Part shown: piece by piece, positions 43,492-52,900 of the stretch | How positions within the stretch are numbered: position 1 is the first letter of the stretch | Layout of the letters: the number at the start of each line of letters is the position of its first letter | Source of the DNA: CAZSDW01 sp964605705 | Lineage (GTDB): Bacteria; Fidelibacterota; UBA2242 | Direction: 5' to 3' | NCBI GenBank assembly: GCA_964605705.1 | Contig: CAZSDW010000012.1 | Span: forward strand, 1 to 64,000 | DNA length: 64,000 nucleotides | Notes under the pieces: model-generated | Told to the model about the DNA's origin: nothing | Database searches by the model: none | What the model saw: the letters and a program-made list of their open reading frames with translations, nothing else | Position numbers and translations under genes: made by a program

Positions 43492-45580
43492 AGCGGTCCA
43501 TCTCCATCAAATTTTCCGGTGTCAGCGGAATCGATGTAATCGGAATCCTCAGTGCGTTGGAAACCGCCGCCGCCACAGCCGGCGGAGCGCCCACAAATGG
43601 CAATTCTCCGGCACATTTCGCTCCAAATGGTCCGAATTCGTAAGGCTGACTTATAAATTCGCATTCAACGAGTGGCGCATCCATTGAGGTGGGTACTTTA
43701 TAATCCGTCAGATTTTTCTGGAGCAATCTCCCATTATCGGTCTCCATGACCTCAATCGTTGCCCAGCCGATCCCCTGAGCAATCCCGCCCTGCATCTGTC
43801 CCCTCAATGTCGTTTCATCAATCAGTAAACCAACATCATAAACAGCCCAAATCTTTTTCACATCAATTTCATAGGTCACCGGATCAATCGCTACTTCAGC
43901 GACATTAGCGCCCCAGGAATAGACCGGGTAGGCATCACCACGAAAGGTATCGTTGTTCCATTCCAGAAAATCGGGATGTTTATAACTTTTAGACACTTCG
44001 ATATTTTCCGTCTCATCCCAGCGATCTTTCAACTCCAGGCTGGCTTGCTGCAACAGACCGCCGACGATCATCGTCGTCCTGGATGCCACGGTCGGACCGG
44101 AATCGGGAATCAGCCCAGTATCCACCGATTCGTATTTCACCTGTTCCAATGGAATGTCCAGCGAATAAGCGACAATTTTCCGGAGAACGGTTTCGGCACC
44201 CTGACCCATCTCCGTGCTGGACACTTTTAGAATGACAGTTTCGCCATTCTTTTTCAGGATGATTTTACCTTTTATCATCTGCTCGCCGTTGCCGGTAAAT
44301 CCGCAACCGTGTAAAAACAGCGAAATCCCAATGCCTTTGTATTTTTCGCCGGCCTGAAATTTTTCACGATAATTGGACATCTCAGTCACTTTTTGAATGA
44401 TTTCCGGCAATTTGACAACATCCCGAATTTGTCCGCCCGTACAGGTAGCGTCACCGCGCTTGAGCATATGGCGCATTTTATAATCCAGGGGATCAACCCC
44501 AAGTTTTATGGCAATATTGTGAAGCAGCATTTCGGTCCCGAAAATCGTCTGCGGAGCACCGAACCCGCGGTAGGCGCCGGACGGAACTTTATTGGTCATG
44601 AAATTGCGCCCACGGACATTCAGATGAGGAAAATTATAAACCCCGGTGGCAGAAAATATAGCCCGTTGAAGCACCACAGGAGATAAACCATTGTAAGCAC
44701 CTGCATCAAGCAGTACATCAATGTCCAGCGCGATTATATCATCATTTTTATTCAGCGCGGCTTTATACCGCACAATGGACGGATGCCGTTTTGTTGAGGA
44801 AATAATGTCTTCGTCACGGTCATAAATCAGGGTCACTGGCTGTTTTGTTTTCAACGACGCCACCGCCACCTGGCAGGCTGTCAGCGAAGGAAATTCCTCT
44901 TTGCCACCGAACGCCCCGCCGGTAACTGTCTGAATCACACGGATATGATTAGCATCCAGATTCAGCGCTTCCGTTAATGCACCTTCCGCATAAAAGGGAC
45001 ACTGCATTGAACCATAGACAAACATTGTTCCGTCACGAAAGTCGCCAGTCATTCCCTGTGGTTCGAGATAAACATGCTCCTGGTAACCGGTACGGTATTC
45101 ATCTTCGATGATTTTAACCGCTGCCGCAAAGGCTTTTGCCGGATTCCCTTTATCATAATGGTAATCGGTGAAAACGGTACTATTCGCCTCGGCTTCTTCC
45201 AGCGTTAATAGTGGTTCAATATCTTCGTAATCGACAACGATGTGAGTGAGAATATTGTAAATGGTTTCCCGCTCGGGACCCACCACAAGCAGAATCGGTT
45301 GACCGATATATTCAACCGTATCTTCGGCAAAAATCGGATGATCCGACACTACCGTGCGCATGCGGTTGATGCCAGGAACATCATCTTTATCAACAATAAA
45401 AAAACCATCGGGCAATTCCGGTCTGCGAATAGATATAATTCTGGCTTTCACCCGGTCACTCCGAAGTGTTTTGGCAAAGAGTTGATTTTCGAAATGCATA
45501 TCATTAATATACTTCGCTTCGCCGCTGATTTTGGCGGGACCATCGACGCGCTGAATCGGTTTGCTGATGGAGTCTTTCAC
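43481..45580 (-). CDS. Molybdenum hydroxylase large (Moco) subunit (first set)
   Basis: This 699-residue catalytic subunit of the xanthine dehydrogenase family has the cofactor motifs TGGAFGGKEE (about 230), PSGAYRGFGAPQ (about 353) and STEMGQGAET (about 471), and ends with GPFGAKCAGELPF, where E659 is the base that activates the Mo-bound water. The MGQG glutamine that contacts the molybdenum cofactor is retained. It hydroxylates or, in reductive pathways, dehydroxylates a heterocycle, most likely a purine. MocA follows with a 4-base overlap upstream in the map. Confidence 0.9.
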   Translation of the reverse strand: MKDSISKPIQRVDGPAKISGEAKYINDMHFENQLFAKTLRSDRVKARIISIRRPELPDGFFIVDKDDVPGINRMRTVVSDHPIFAEDTVEYIGQPILLVVGPERETIYNILTHIVVDYEDIEPLLTLEEAEANSTVFTDYHYDKGNPAKAFAAAVKIIEDEYRTGYQEHVYLEPQGMTGDFRDGTMFVYGSMQCPFYAEGALTEALNLDANHIRVIQTVTGGAFGGKEEFPSLTACQVAVASLKTKQPVTLIYDRDEDIISSTKRHPSIVRYKAALNKNDDIIALDIDVLLDAGAYNGLSPVVLQRAIFSATGVYNFPHLNVRGRNFMTNKVPSGAYRGFGAPQTIFGTEMLLHNIAIKLGVDPLDYKMRHMLKRGDATCTGGQIRDVVKLPEIIQKVTEMSNYREKFQAGEKYKGIGISLFLHGCGFTGNGEQMIKGKIILKKNGETVILKVSSTEMGQGAETVLRKIVAYSLDIPLEQVKYESVDTGLIPDSGPTVASRTTMIVGGLLQQASLELKDRWDETENIEVSKSYKHPDFLEWNNDTFRGDAYPVYSWGANVAEVAIDPVTYEIDVKKIWAVYDVGLLIDETTLRGQMQGGIAQGIGWATIEVMETDNGRLLQKNLTDYKVPTSMDAPLVECEFISQPYEFGPFGAKCAGELPFVGAPPAVAAAVSNALRIPITSIPLTPENLMEMDRYEN

Positions 45581-46155
45581 TGCATTTCCCCGGTAAAATA
45601 AGTTTGTATTCTTTGATAATCTTTCATAGTGTCCACATCCATACCGATGCCGGGATCATCCACATCCAAAATATAAGTCTCTCTGCTATGAATAAAATCC
45701 CGCAGGATTGCCGTATCTGGCATTGTCAAAATCTCGGGAATGAGGTGACTGGCAAACAGTACCGGATGCCCCTTTTTGCCGTTGTAGCGCGGGACAATAA
45801 TATCCGCCTGAATATCAACAATATTTTTAAAAGTCGATGATTTGACGACCGGCTGGTCTCCGGGAAGAATAAAAAAGCGCTCGGCTGTTACAGCACGAAT
45901 TCCCCGACGTACCGACGAAAACATACCCGATTTGAAGTTTTCATTTTTTACGATACTGACATTCGGCAAACCGTTAACTAATTTAATGATTCTTGCAAAA
46001 TTGTATCCGGCAACTACGATAATCCGATCACAGGTTTCAGCCATACTTTCAATGCAGCGGACCAGGATCGGTTTTCCACCAAGATCCAGTGCCGGTTTGA
46101 ATTGTCCGGTCCTTTCCGAAAATCCCGCTGCCAGTATGACGCCATCGACGCTCAA
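45577..46155 (-). CDS. mocA: MocA-like molybdopterin cytidylyltransferase
   Basis: This 192-residue NTP-transferase has the nucleotide-binding loop ILAAGFSERTGQFKPAL (residues 7-23), the LPGDQPVV motif near 96-103 and YNGKKGHPVLF near 123-133, as in MocA/YgfJ. MocA joins CMP to molybdopterin to give the MCD cofactor needed by xanthine dehydrogenase-type hydroxylases. It overlaps the Mo-subunit gene and the threonine-synthase-like gene by 4 bases each, so the cofactor form and its enzyme are made together. Confidence 0.86.
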   Translation of the reverse strand: MSVDGVILAAGFSERTGQFKPALDLGGKPILVRCIESMAETCDRIIVVAGYNFARIIKLVNGLPNVSIVKNENFKSGMFSSVRRGIRAVTAERFFILPGDQPVVKSSTFKNIVDIQADIIVPRYNGKKGHPVLFASHLIPEILTMPDTAILRDFIHSRETYILDVDDPGIGMDVDTMKDYQRIQTYFTGEMQ

Positions 46156-47333
46156 GCCAATTCCTCAAGTGATGTGATCGGTGATGATGGAAAATCGATT
46201 TTTATCATTGCCGAATCGATGTCTTTCAGCCCGTTGCCGGTCACTAAAAGAACAACAATGGCATCTTTGTCAATTTCATCCTGCATTTTCAGAAACCCGG
46301 CATAAGAAGCCGCTGCTGCCGGTTCAACAAAGAGTCCGGCTTTTGCGGAAAGTTCTTTTTGTGCAGCTAAAATCGCCTCGTCGGAAACAGTCACACATTT
46401 GCCATGATACTGTTTCAGCTGTTTTAATGCATAATACCCGTTCCTGGGAATTCCCACTGAGATAGAATCGGCAACCGTCTTTGCATCAATCGGCAAAAAG
46501 TTACCGCCTTCAAAAGCCTGGGCAATGGCGTTGCTTCCTTCTGCTTGAACCACGACAATGGTGGGAATATTTTTGATAATTCCAAGTTTCAGCAAATCCC
46601 GAAACCCTTTGTAAACGCCGCCGAGAATCACAGCGTCACCGGTTGGAACAAAGACGTAATCCGGTACTTTTTCCAATTGATGATATATCTCAAGTGAAAC
46701 TGTTTTTTTGCCTTCTATTGTCAGCGGATTATAAGCGGTATTACGGCTGAGAATCTTATGTTTACGGCTGTATTCCAGTGACAGGTCAAAGGCATCATCA
46801 TAAGTTCCAGCCACTGATATCACTTTTGCGCCGTATTGCAGTGACTGCACCATTTTGGCTTTGGGGGCGGTTTCCGGCAGAAATATCGTAATCTCCAGCC
46901 CCGCCGCCGCACCAACTCCCGCCATGGAAGACGCCGCATTGCCGGTAGATGCCAGAGCAATTGCTTTGATATTTTCACGTTTCGCAAACGCTGCAACAAG
47001 ATAAGAAGCCCGGTCTTTCAGCGAGCCGGTCAGATTGTGCGTATCATCCTTGATATACAAATTTGGAAAACCCAGATCACGACCAAGGTTCATCGGCTTC
47101 CAGAGCGGTGTATTCCCCACCGGAATTTGCGGAAAATATTCCACTTCCACCGGCAGCAGATCAGATATTTTCGGCTGCTGATGGAAATGCCCGTCGATCA
47201 CCACTTCCAGAATACCCCGTAGCGGTTCATCGGGATTTTGCGTCCGGCTGCACTCCGGGCAGAGCATCATGTTGGGAGTGATGGCATATTCCCGTTTACA
47301 TTCAGAACATTGATATTTGAATGTCAAACTCAT
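46152..47333 (-). CDS. Threonine synthase-like PLP enzyme with N-terminal zinc ribbon
   Basis: This 393-residue fold-type-II enzyme has a zinc ribbon with C9-x2-C12 and C25-x2-C28, the PLP lysine in NLTGSLKDRASY near 100-111, the ASTGNAASS motif near 128-136 and the C-terminal LLVTGNGLKD motif. It resembles threonine synthase, but sits between mocA and ygeW in a purine operon and not with thrAB. It could release ammonia from 2,3-diaminopropionate in place of YgeX, or be a threonine synthase moved there. The reaction is not determined by the sequence alone. Confidence 0.75.
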   Translation of the reverse strand: MSLTFKYQCSECKREYAITPNMMLCPECSRTQNPDEPLRGILEVVIDGHFHQQPKISDLLPVEVEYFPQIPVGNTPLWKPMNLGRDLGFPNLYIKDDTHNLTGSLKDRASYLVAAFAKRENIKAIALASTGNAASSMAGVGAAAGLEITIFLPETAPKAKMVQSLQYGAKVISVAGTYDDAFDLSLEYSRKHKILSRNTAYNPLTIEGKKTVSLEIYHQLEKVPDYVFVPTGDAVILGGVYKGFRDLLKLGIIKNIPTIVVVQAEGSNAIAQAFEGGNFLPIDAKTVADSISVGIPRNGYYALKQLKQYHGKCVTVSDEAILAAQKELSAKAGLFVEPAAAASYAGFLKMQDEIDKDAIVVLLVTGNGLKDIDSAMIKIDFPSSPITSLEELA

Positions 47334-47337
47334 CTTT

Positions 47338-48360
47338 TTACTGTCTTCCGCCCATGGTTAATGCCATCACTGCTTTGGCGGTATGCAGGCGATTTTCGGC
47401 CTCGTCATAAATAATCGATGCCGACCCGTCGATAACCGGGTCAGTGACTTCATTGCCGCGATCTGCCGGCAGTGCATGCATGTATTTCACTTCCGGCGCT
47501 GCCAGTTTCATCCGGCGTTCGTCGCAAATCCAGGATTTGTATTTATCCAGATTGCTTTTCATCTCTTTCCGGCAGGCATCCTCATTCTGAGTATACTCAT
47601 CAAACGTATAATTGCCAAACCCGCCCCAGTTTTTGGGAATCACGATCTGAGCGCCTTCGAAAGCGGCATCCATATCATCAGTGAAGTTTAGTTTTCCGCC
47701 ATTTTCCGCAGCATTCTGTTTTGCTGATTCCACCAATTCCGGGTAGAGCGGAAATTCCTTCGGCGCCGCCACCGTAACGTCCATTCCAAAACGTGGCAGA
47801 ATTAAAATTTGCGACAGTGGCACGGAAAGCGGTTTGGCGTGGGATGTTGCATAGGCCCAGGAAATAGTGACTTTCAGGCCTTTTGAATTTTTACCAAAAT
47901 ATTCCTGCATCGTCATCAGATCAGCGATGGCTTGCATCGGATGATACAAATCGTCCTGTAACGACAGTATCGGAACCGATGAGAATTCCGCCATTTCCCG
48001 CAAATATTTATTACCTATGCCGTAAAAGCAATTCCGGCAGGCAATCCCATGACCCATTCGGGAAAGCACCATGGCTGTGTCTTTCGCCGATTCCCCATGC
48101 GAGAGTTGCATTTTATCTGGTGTCAGATCGTGGGCATGACCACCGAGTTGCGTCATACCGGCTTCCATGGAATTGCGGGTGCGCGTTGATTGCTCGAAGA
48201 ACATCATGAACAGGGTTTTATCCTGTAAAAGTCGATGTGGCTCACCGGTAGCGAAACGCCGTTTCAAATCGCCGGCAACATCCAGCGCCATATTGATTTC
48301 GTTTTTGGTCCATTCATTGAATGTGATTAAATGGTTGCCTCGTAATAAAGTTTGAGACAT
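47338..48360 (-). CDS. ygeW: YgeW-like carbamoyltransferase
   Basis: This 340-residue transcarbamylase has the carbamoyl phosphate motif STRTRNSMEAGM, the HPMQAIADLMTM motif and the YgeW-typical SWAYATSHAKPLSVPLSQ. YgeW works in anaerobic purine breakdown, where it takes carbamoyl from a ureido intermediate to form carbamoyl phosphate. The ATG at 48360 is chosen because GGAG lies 5 bases upstream; the longer frame reads into an inverted repeat. Just upstream an inserted GxxExxY cassette separates it from ygeY. No carbamate kinase gene is in the window. Confidence 0.88.
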   Translation of the reverse strand: MSQTLLRGNHLITFNEWTKNEINMALDVAGDLKRRFATGEPHRLLQDKTLFMMFFEQSTRTRNSMEAGMTQLGGHAHDLTPDKMQLSHGESAKDTAMVLSRMGHGIACRNCFYGIGNKYLREMAEFSSVPILSLQDDLYHPMQAIADLMTMQEYFGKNSKGLKVTISWAYATSHAKPLSVPLSQILILPRFGMDVTVAAPKEFPLYPELVESAKQNAAENGGKLNFTDDMDAAFEGAQIVIPKNWGGFGNYTFDEYTQNEDACRKEMKSNLDKYKSWICDERRMKLAAPEVKYMHALPADRGNEVTDPVIDGSASIIYDEAENRLHTAKAVMALTMGGRQ

Positions 48361-48374
48361 ATCTACTCCTTTAT

Positions 48375-48837
48375 TTAGCCACAGATTTACACAGATAGAC
48401 ACAGATGATTATCTATGTAATTCTATGGCTGTTCTTTCTTTCATTATTAAAGATTAATCGTTTTATCTGCGGTTTATTTCCAAAATTTAACAATAATCCT
48501 ATCTCATATTCTGTTGCTTTCAGATAATTAATCAGCTGTGCTTCGTGTTCCGGGAGTAACGTTCGAACGGCTTTTAATTCGATAACGACCTTTTTATCAA
48601 CAATCAAATCTGCCCGAAACTCACCAACAATACGATTCCTGAAATTGACTTCAATTCGTGATTGATTTTCAACTCTTAAACCATATTCAGAGAGAATTAA
48701 CATTAAAGATTTTTCATAGACTGATTCTAAGAATCCGAAACCAAGTTCATTATAAACCTCATAAAAACCATGAATAATTTTATCTGTCAATTCTTTGTAT
48801 TTGTAATCAGTGTTCATCTGTGTAAATCTGTGGCTAA
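48375..48837. mobile_element. Inverted-repeat-flanked GxxExxY cassette
   Basis: A perfect 22-bp inverted repeat lies at 48375-48396 and 48816-48837 (beginning TTAGCCACAGATTTACAC inwards) and continues imperfectly (7 of the next 10 bases match). It encloses a single gene of the GxxExxY family. The left end lies just before the ribosome site of ygeW, the right end supplies the last codons and stop of ygeY. The rest of the operon has almost no gaps, so this looks like an insertion of about 463 bp. No clear target-site duplication was found. Confidence 0.7.
48413..48817 (-). CDS. GxxExxY family protein (PDDEXK-like)
   Basis: This 134-residue protein has the family-defining GFLESVYEKS (GxxExxY) near 28-37, and nuclease-fold motifs EFRADLIVDKKVVIELKAV (about 66-84) with D70, E80 and K82 as the expected D...ExK residues. 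The family (PF13366) has a restriction-endonuclease-like fold but no proven function. Its start codon is inside the right inverted repeat. It stands on its own between two catabolic genes, with a cassette-like arrangement also reported for relatives in rRNA introns. Confidence 0.88.
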   Translation of the reverse strand: MNTDYKYKELTDKIIHGFYEVYNELGFGFLESVYEKSLMLILSEYGLRVENQSRIEVNFRNRIVGEFRADLIVDKKVVIELKAVRTLLPEHEAQLINYLKATEYEIGLLLNFGNKPQIKRLIFNNERKNSHRIT

Positions 48838-50013
48838 TAAAATGGGCAATAACGCATAGAAAGCCGCCGCTTTTTCAAGATGATCTATCGGCACTTTCTC
48901 GTTGGGGGCATGGGCATAAACTTCGTTCCCTGGACCAAAACCGATGCACGGAATTTTGTGCCGTCCACAGATCGATACACCATTCGTCGAGAATGTCCAT
49001 TTGTCAATCCGTGGAGCTTCGCCAAAGAGTTGCCAATGCGTCTCAACTCCAGCCTGTACTAGCACGTGATTTTCTTCAATTTTCCAGGTGGGAAAATATT
49101 TTTCGATTTTATAGACGATGCCTTTGTAACTGGGACTGTCGTATTCGGGCACCTCAATTCTCACATCATCCCCGCAAATCTGTTCCAGCTCGCCGAAGGC
49201 ACTCTCTTTGGTCTCTCCCCAAGTCAAGCGCCGGTCAATGTGCATCCGCGCCCGGTCGGGAATCGCACAGAGTGATGGTGAAACCGTCCGGAACAGCGTC
49301 GGCGCAATCGTGCCTTTCCCCAAGAATTCATCAGTCTTTAAATGGTCGTTCAGTTGTTCAATTTCCAGCGCCACCCGTGAACCGGAATAAATAACATTCT
49401 TCCCGCGTTCCGGCGCCGAACCGTGGGCGGAAAGCCCTTTGTAATAGAGTTCCATTTCCATACGTCCGCGATGACCGCGATAGAGTCCGAGGTTGGTCGG
49501 CTCGGTAATGACAGCAAAATCCGGGATCAGTTTTTCTTCATTGATCAGGTATTCCCAGCACATGCCGTCGCAGTCCTCTTCCATCACGGTAAAGGTAAAA
49601 TAGACCGAATATTCGCCACTGTAATTCATTTCCGTCAGGATTCGCGCTGCCGCAATCATTGACGCCGCACCGCCTTCCTGATCGACAGTTCCGCGACCAT
49701 GCACCCAGCCATCTTTGATCAGGCCGGAAAATGGCGGTGTTTCCCACTGGGATTCATCACCGGTATCCACCGTGTCGATATGCGCATCAACGGCGAGAAT
49801 TTTCGGTCCGTTGCCAACCCGGGAAACCAGGTTGCCCAATCCGTCAATTCGAACATCCTTCACACCGGCGATTTCCAGCAGTTCTTTAATCTTCAGTACA
49901 ACCTGTTTTTCCTCACAACTCACCGACGGAATTTTCACCATCTCCGACAAGCATTCGGCAGTGTAATCTCTATATTCCCGGGCTTTTTCCCGAATCAGCT
50001 TTGCGATTTCCAT
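48814..50013 (-). CDS. ygeY: YgeY-family M20 peptidase-like hydrolase
   Basis: This M20 metallohydrolase of about 399 residues has the zinc motifs AVDAHIDTVDTG (about 72-83), GRGTVDQEGG, VMEEDCDGMCWE (about 140-151), and an FGPGNEVYAHAPNE motif near the end. These match YgeY of E. coli, a member of the anaerobic purine/selenium-linked gene set that hydrolyses an amide of a purine ring-opened product. The ATG at 50013 gives an N-terminus like E. coli YgeY; the upstream TTG at 50034 overlaps the ygfK stop. The last eight residues (ATDLHR and stop) come from the inverted repeat of the adjacent cassette. Confidence 0.88.
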   Translation of the reverse strand: MEIAKLIREKAREYRDYTAECLSEMVKIPSVSCEEKQVVLKIKELLEIAGVKDVRIDGLGNLVSRVGNGPKILAVDAHIDTVDTGDESQWETPPFSGLIKDGWVHGRGTVDQEGGAASMIAAARILTEMNYSGEYSVYFTFTVMEEDCDGMCWEYLINEEKLIPDFAVITEPTNLGLYRGHRGRMEMELYYKGLSAHGSAPERGKNVIYSGSRVALEIEQLNDHLKTDEFLGKGTIAPTLFRTVSPSLCAIPDRARMHIDRRLTWGETKESAFGELEQICGDDVRIEVPEYDSPSYKGIVYKIEKYFPTWKIEENHVLVQAGVETHWQLFGEAPRIDKWTFSTNGVSICGRHKIPCIGFGPGNEVYAHAPNEKVPIDHLEKAAAFYALLPILLATDLHR

Positions 50014-50030
50014 AATTTCCACGATCCTTT

Positions 50031-51257
50031 TCAAACTCCCAATTTACGAATGGCGTCCATCATAATTTTCAATGTAACTGCACTTATTGTTGACCATTCT
50101 GCTGGTGTATTGTTTTTAAATTTTATTCGAATCAACGAGAAGTCCGACGCAAGCACTGCGGACACCTGCTCAGATTCAAAGTATAATTCATCACCGACGA
50201 CTTCCAGCGATTGAAGCCCGCCGTCATATTTATAAAGCACTTTTTGATTTTGTAAGAAATAGCCCTGTTTCAGATTCTGAAAACTCTTTTCCGTCAGCGC
50301 GATTTTCGGTTTGTCTTTATACGGCGCTCCGCTGGTGGGACAAAAGGTGGCGCAATTGCCGCATTCATTGCAAAAATCCTCAATATTCAAAACCTGATAT
50401 TGCTGGGTAATTTCAAAGATTCCGTCATCTGCAATTTTCAGTTGGCCATTTTCCCGGGTTACTTTTTGGACAGCGGCCTTGAATGGTTTGACGGCGTACC
50501 CGACATTCGCCCGGTTAGGACAGACTGTTATGCAAATATCACAGAGCTGATCGCAAAACAGGCAGCGGCTTGACTCTTCCACAGCCTCGGCTTCCGTCAA
50601 TGCCAATTCTACCAGGCTGAAATAATCCCTTTCAGATTGCGGCGTTTGATCGGTATGCACACCCGGTACGATCCGCGCCCGCTTCTGGTGGAGTTCCTCG
50701 CGGCTGAGTCCTTTATCCACGGCTTGCAGCGGCGAAATGTGTTGACTAAGGCCGGATTTCAGGATAATGGTCTCCGCTGTTTTGCGCCCGTCGGCGATAG
50801 CACTGATTACCGTGGAAGCACCCCGAAAAGCATCGCCGCCAATGAAAACATTTTTCAGGGCAATTTCCCGGGTTTGCTCATCTGAAATTTTTAGCAATTT
50901 TTTGTCAATAAAATCAATCACCCGCTCCTGTCCAAAGGCTGGAATAATCGTATCCGCGGAAATGTCAAATTCACTTCCGTCGATTTTCTCAGGTCGCGGT
51001 CGTCCGCTTTTGTCCGGCTCTCCGAGTTTCATTCGGTAGCAGGTCAGGGATGTTACTCTGCCATCTTTGGAATTTATCCGTGCCGGTGCTGCCAGTTCAA
51101 CCAGCTCAATGCCTTCTTCAAAAGCCGCCTGAACCTCATCCTTGTCAGCTGGCATTTCCCGGCGAGTCCGGCGATAAACGATCGTCACTTTGCCATTTTC
51201 AGGTACAAAGCGTTTCGCAGTGCGCGCCGCATCCATCGCTGTATTCCCGCCACCCAG
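50031..51257 (-). CDS. ygfK: YgfK C-terminal fragment (gene split by assembly gap)
   Basis: This 409-codon part begins right at the gap with LGGGNTAMDAARTAKRF, the start of a GltD-like NAD(P)H-binding Rossmann domain, and continues through IVYRRTRREMPADKDEVQAA and FIGGDAFRGASTVISAIADGRKTA. It ends with two ferredoxin-type motifs, CLFCDQLCDICITVCPNRAN and CNECGNCATFCPTSGAP. Together with the fragment at 51358-52900 it is one YgfK protein, the electron-input subunit placed with the Mo hydroxylase. It overlaps the ygeY frame at the stop codon. Confidence 0.88.
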   Translation of the reverse strand: MGGGNTAMDAARTAKRFVPENGKVTIVYRRTRREMPADKDEVQAAFEEGIELVELAAPARINSKDGRVTSLTCYRMKLGEPDKSGRPRPEKIDGSEFDISADTIIPAFGQERVIDFIDKKLLKISDEQTREIALKNVFIGGDAFRGASTVISAIADGRKTAETIILKSGLSQHISPLQAVDKGLSREELHQKRARIVPGVHTDQTPQSERDYFSLVELALTEAEAVEESSRCLFCDQLCDICITVCPNRANVGYAVKPFKAAVQKVTRENGQLKIADDGIFEITQQYQVLNIEDFCNECGNCATFCPTSGAPYKDKPKIALTEKSFQNLKQGYFLQNQKVLYKYDGGLQSLEVVGDELYFESEQVSAVLASDFSLIRIKFKNNTPAEWSTISAVTLKIMMDAIRKLGV

Positions 51258-51357
51258 NNNNNNNNNNNNNNNNNNNNNNNNNNNNNNNNNNNNNNNNNNN
51301 NNNNNNNNNNNNNNNNNNNNNNNNNNNNNNNNNNNNNNNNNNNNNNNNNNNNNNNNN
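51258..51357. other. Assembly gap (100 N) inside ygfK
   Basis: A run of exactly 100 N falls in ygfK, between the 4Fe-4S domain and the NAD(P)H-binding GxGxxN motif. The FAD-binding GxGxxG stretch of the GltD-like domain is therefore missing. The round number is typical of a scaffold placeholder, so the real length is likely different; E. coli YgfK, as I recall, is about 1030 residues, against 923 codons visible here. Confidence 0.98.
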
Positions 51358-52900
51358 CCTGCAGTTCGTGAAACGGAACGTTTTCCGCCACAAAGCGCTT
51401 CACTTCCCGGATCAATAATGAACTGTCATAATTGATCCGGGTGCATTTCGTCTGACATATATGATCGCACACCATGCCTGTTACGGACGGAAAAGGATTG
51501 GTTTTCAAAATCGTGTCAAAAGCTTTCAACAAATTGCCGTTAGCGGTCCAGTACATATAATCGGGAATCTGCTGGTTGGACGGACAGGTGGCAACACAGG
51601 GCGCTGCAATACAGTCAAATTCTGTTAATTCGCGATCGGTTTTGATATCCGTCCAGGCTGCGTGATACACCGGGTTTTCGGCGACATGATCAGCATATTT
51701 ATTAAAATAATTGGCAGCTGACTGTTTATTGTTAGTAATCGGTTTTTTAATATTTTCGAGGTATTGTCCCAACCGGGCATAGCCGCCGGGTTTTAACAGA
51801 TCCGAGCAGACGGTCACCGGATTCAAGCCACAAGCCAGTACGTCGGCAACATTCAGCGCATTCACACCCGCACAAAAGGAAATCGGCAGATCGGGAAAGT
51901 CATTTCGCACCTTCCGCGCCACATTGATGCTGACGGGATGCAGCGCCTTACCGCTCATATACATGGCTGCATCGCTGAAAATCCGTTTGTGATTCAACGC
52001 TTCCAGTGTGTTTGTCAGTTTGACGCCAAAGAAAACACCTTTCTGCTCGGCGGTCTTCCGCAGTGACTGGATCACTTTCACCGCCGCCGGATAGCTGATG
52101 TCATGCTCGAAAGCCACATCAGGCACTTTCGTATCATAACCAAGTTTATTGAGAATTTCATTAATGTTCTCCTTACCCAGCAGCGTCGGATTCAGCTTAA
52201 CGAAAATATGCAGTCCCTTTTCCTCAATAAGGTATTTACCGATTTTCTCAATTTCATCGGGGGGACAACCATGCATCGTGGACAGGGTGATATTATTGGA
52301 AATTTGATCCGGAATTTTAATCTCGTCAATTGCCGGATAAAGATCGTGAATTTTGTCGATCAGCGTCTTCTTTTCCGCGCTACAGTCCGCCATTTTATCG
52401 AAAAACCACTGCACATTGTCTTTCAGGATTCCGGCCATGTCGTAACCGACACTCATGTTGAAAATCGTGCCAAGTTCGCCCTTCCAACCGAATTTATGCC
52501 GCAGAAGGTGAATGACAATCCAGGCTTTCAAATATTCCTGATAGGATTCCTCGATTTTCAGTTCCTGCGACCACTCGCAGTTATAACCCTCATCCTGAAT
52601 ATCGATGCAGGGCTTGGAAACCTCGATTTCGTCCAGGGTTTGGACGGTTTTCAGTTCGATGTAGCGCGCACCGCAGAGCCAGGCGCTGATGATATTCTGC
52701 GCCATTTGGGTATGGGGACCGGCAGCCACACCGATTGGCGTTTCCAATTTTTGCCCAAACATTGATGTTTTAAAAACATCATTGGGTTTTGGCGTAAAAA
52801 ACTGGCTTTTGTAAATTCCAAAAATGCTTCCATTCTCTTCGGATTTCAGAATTTGCGACAGTAGTTGTCGCAGCGATATGGTAGAAAATCGATCACTCAT
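51358..52900 (-). CDS. ygfK: YgfK N-terminal fragment (putative flavin/Fe-S reductase)
   Basis: This 514-codon part starts with a dihydroorotate dehydrogenase-like TIM barrel (about 1-370), visible in TPIGVAAGPHTQMAQNI, IFNMSVGYDM, LSTMHGCPPDEIE and VKLNPTLLG. It then has a cysteine-rich 4Fe-4S region CIAAPCVATCPSNQQIPDY and CDHICQTKC (about 425-480), as in GltD-like reductases. In the anaerobic purine pathway YgfK supplies electrons to reduce urate to 2,8-dioxopurine with Mo and FAD partners. The start codon overlaps the ssnA stop by 8 bases. Confidence 0.9.

Noticed and set aside
52103..52765. A 220-codon plus-strand frame opposite ygfK.
   Set aside because: Shadow of the TIM-barrel coding region of ygfK.
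51185..52900. A single frame reading across the N run of ygfK.
   Set aside because: The continuation past the gap is out of frame with the real protein; the correct downstream frame begins LGGGNTAMDAAR at 51257.
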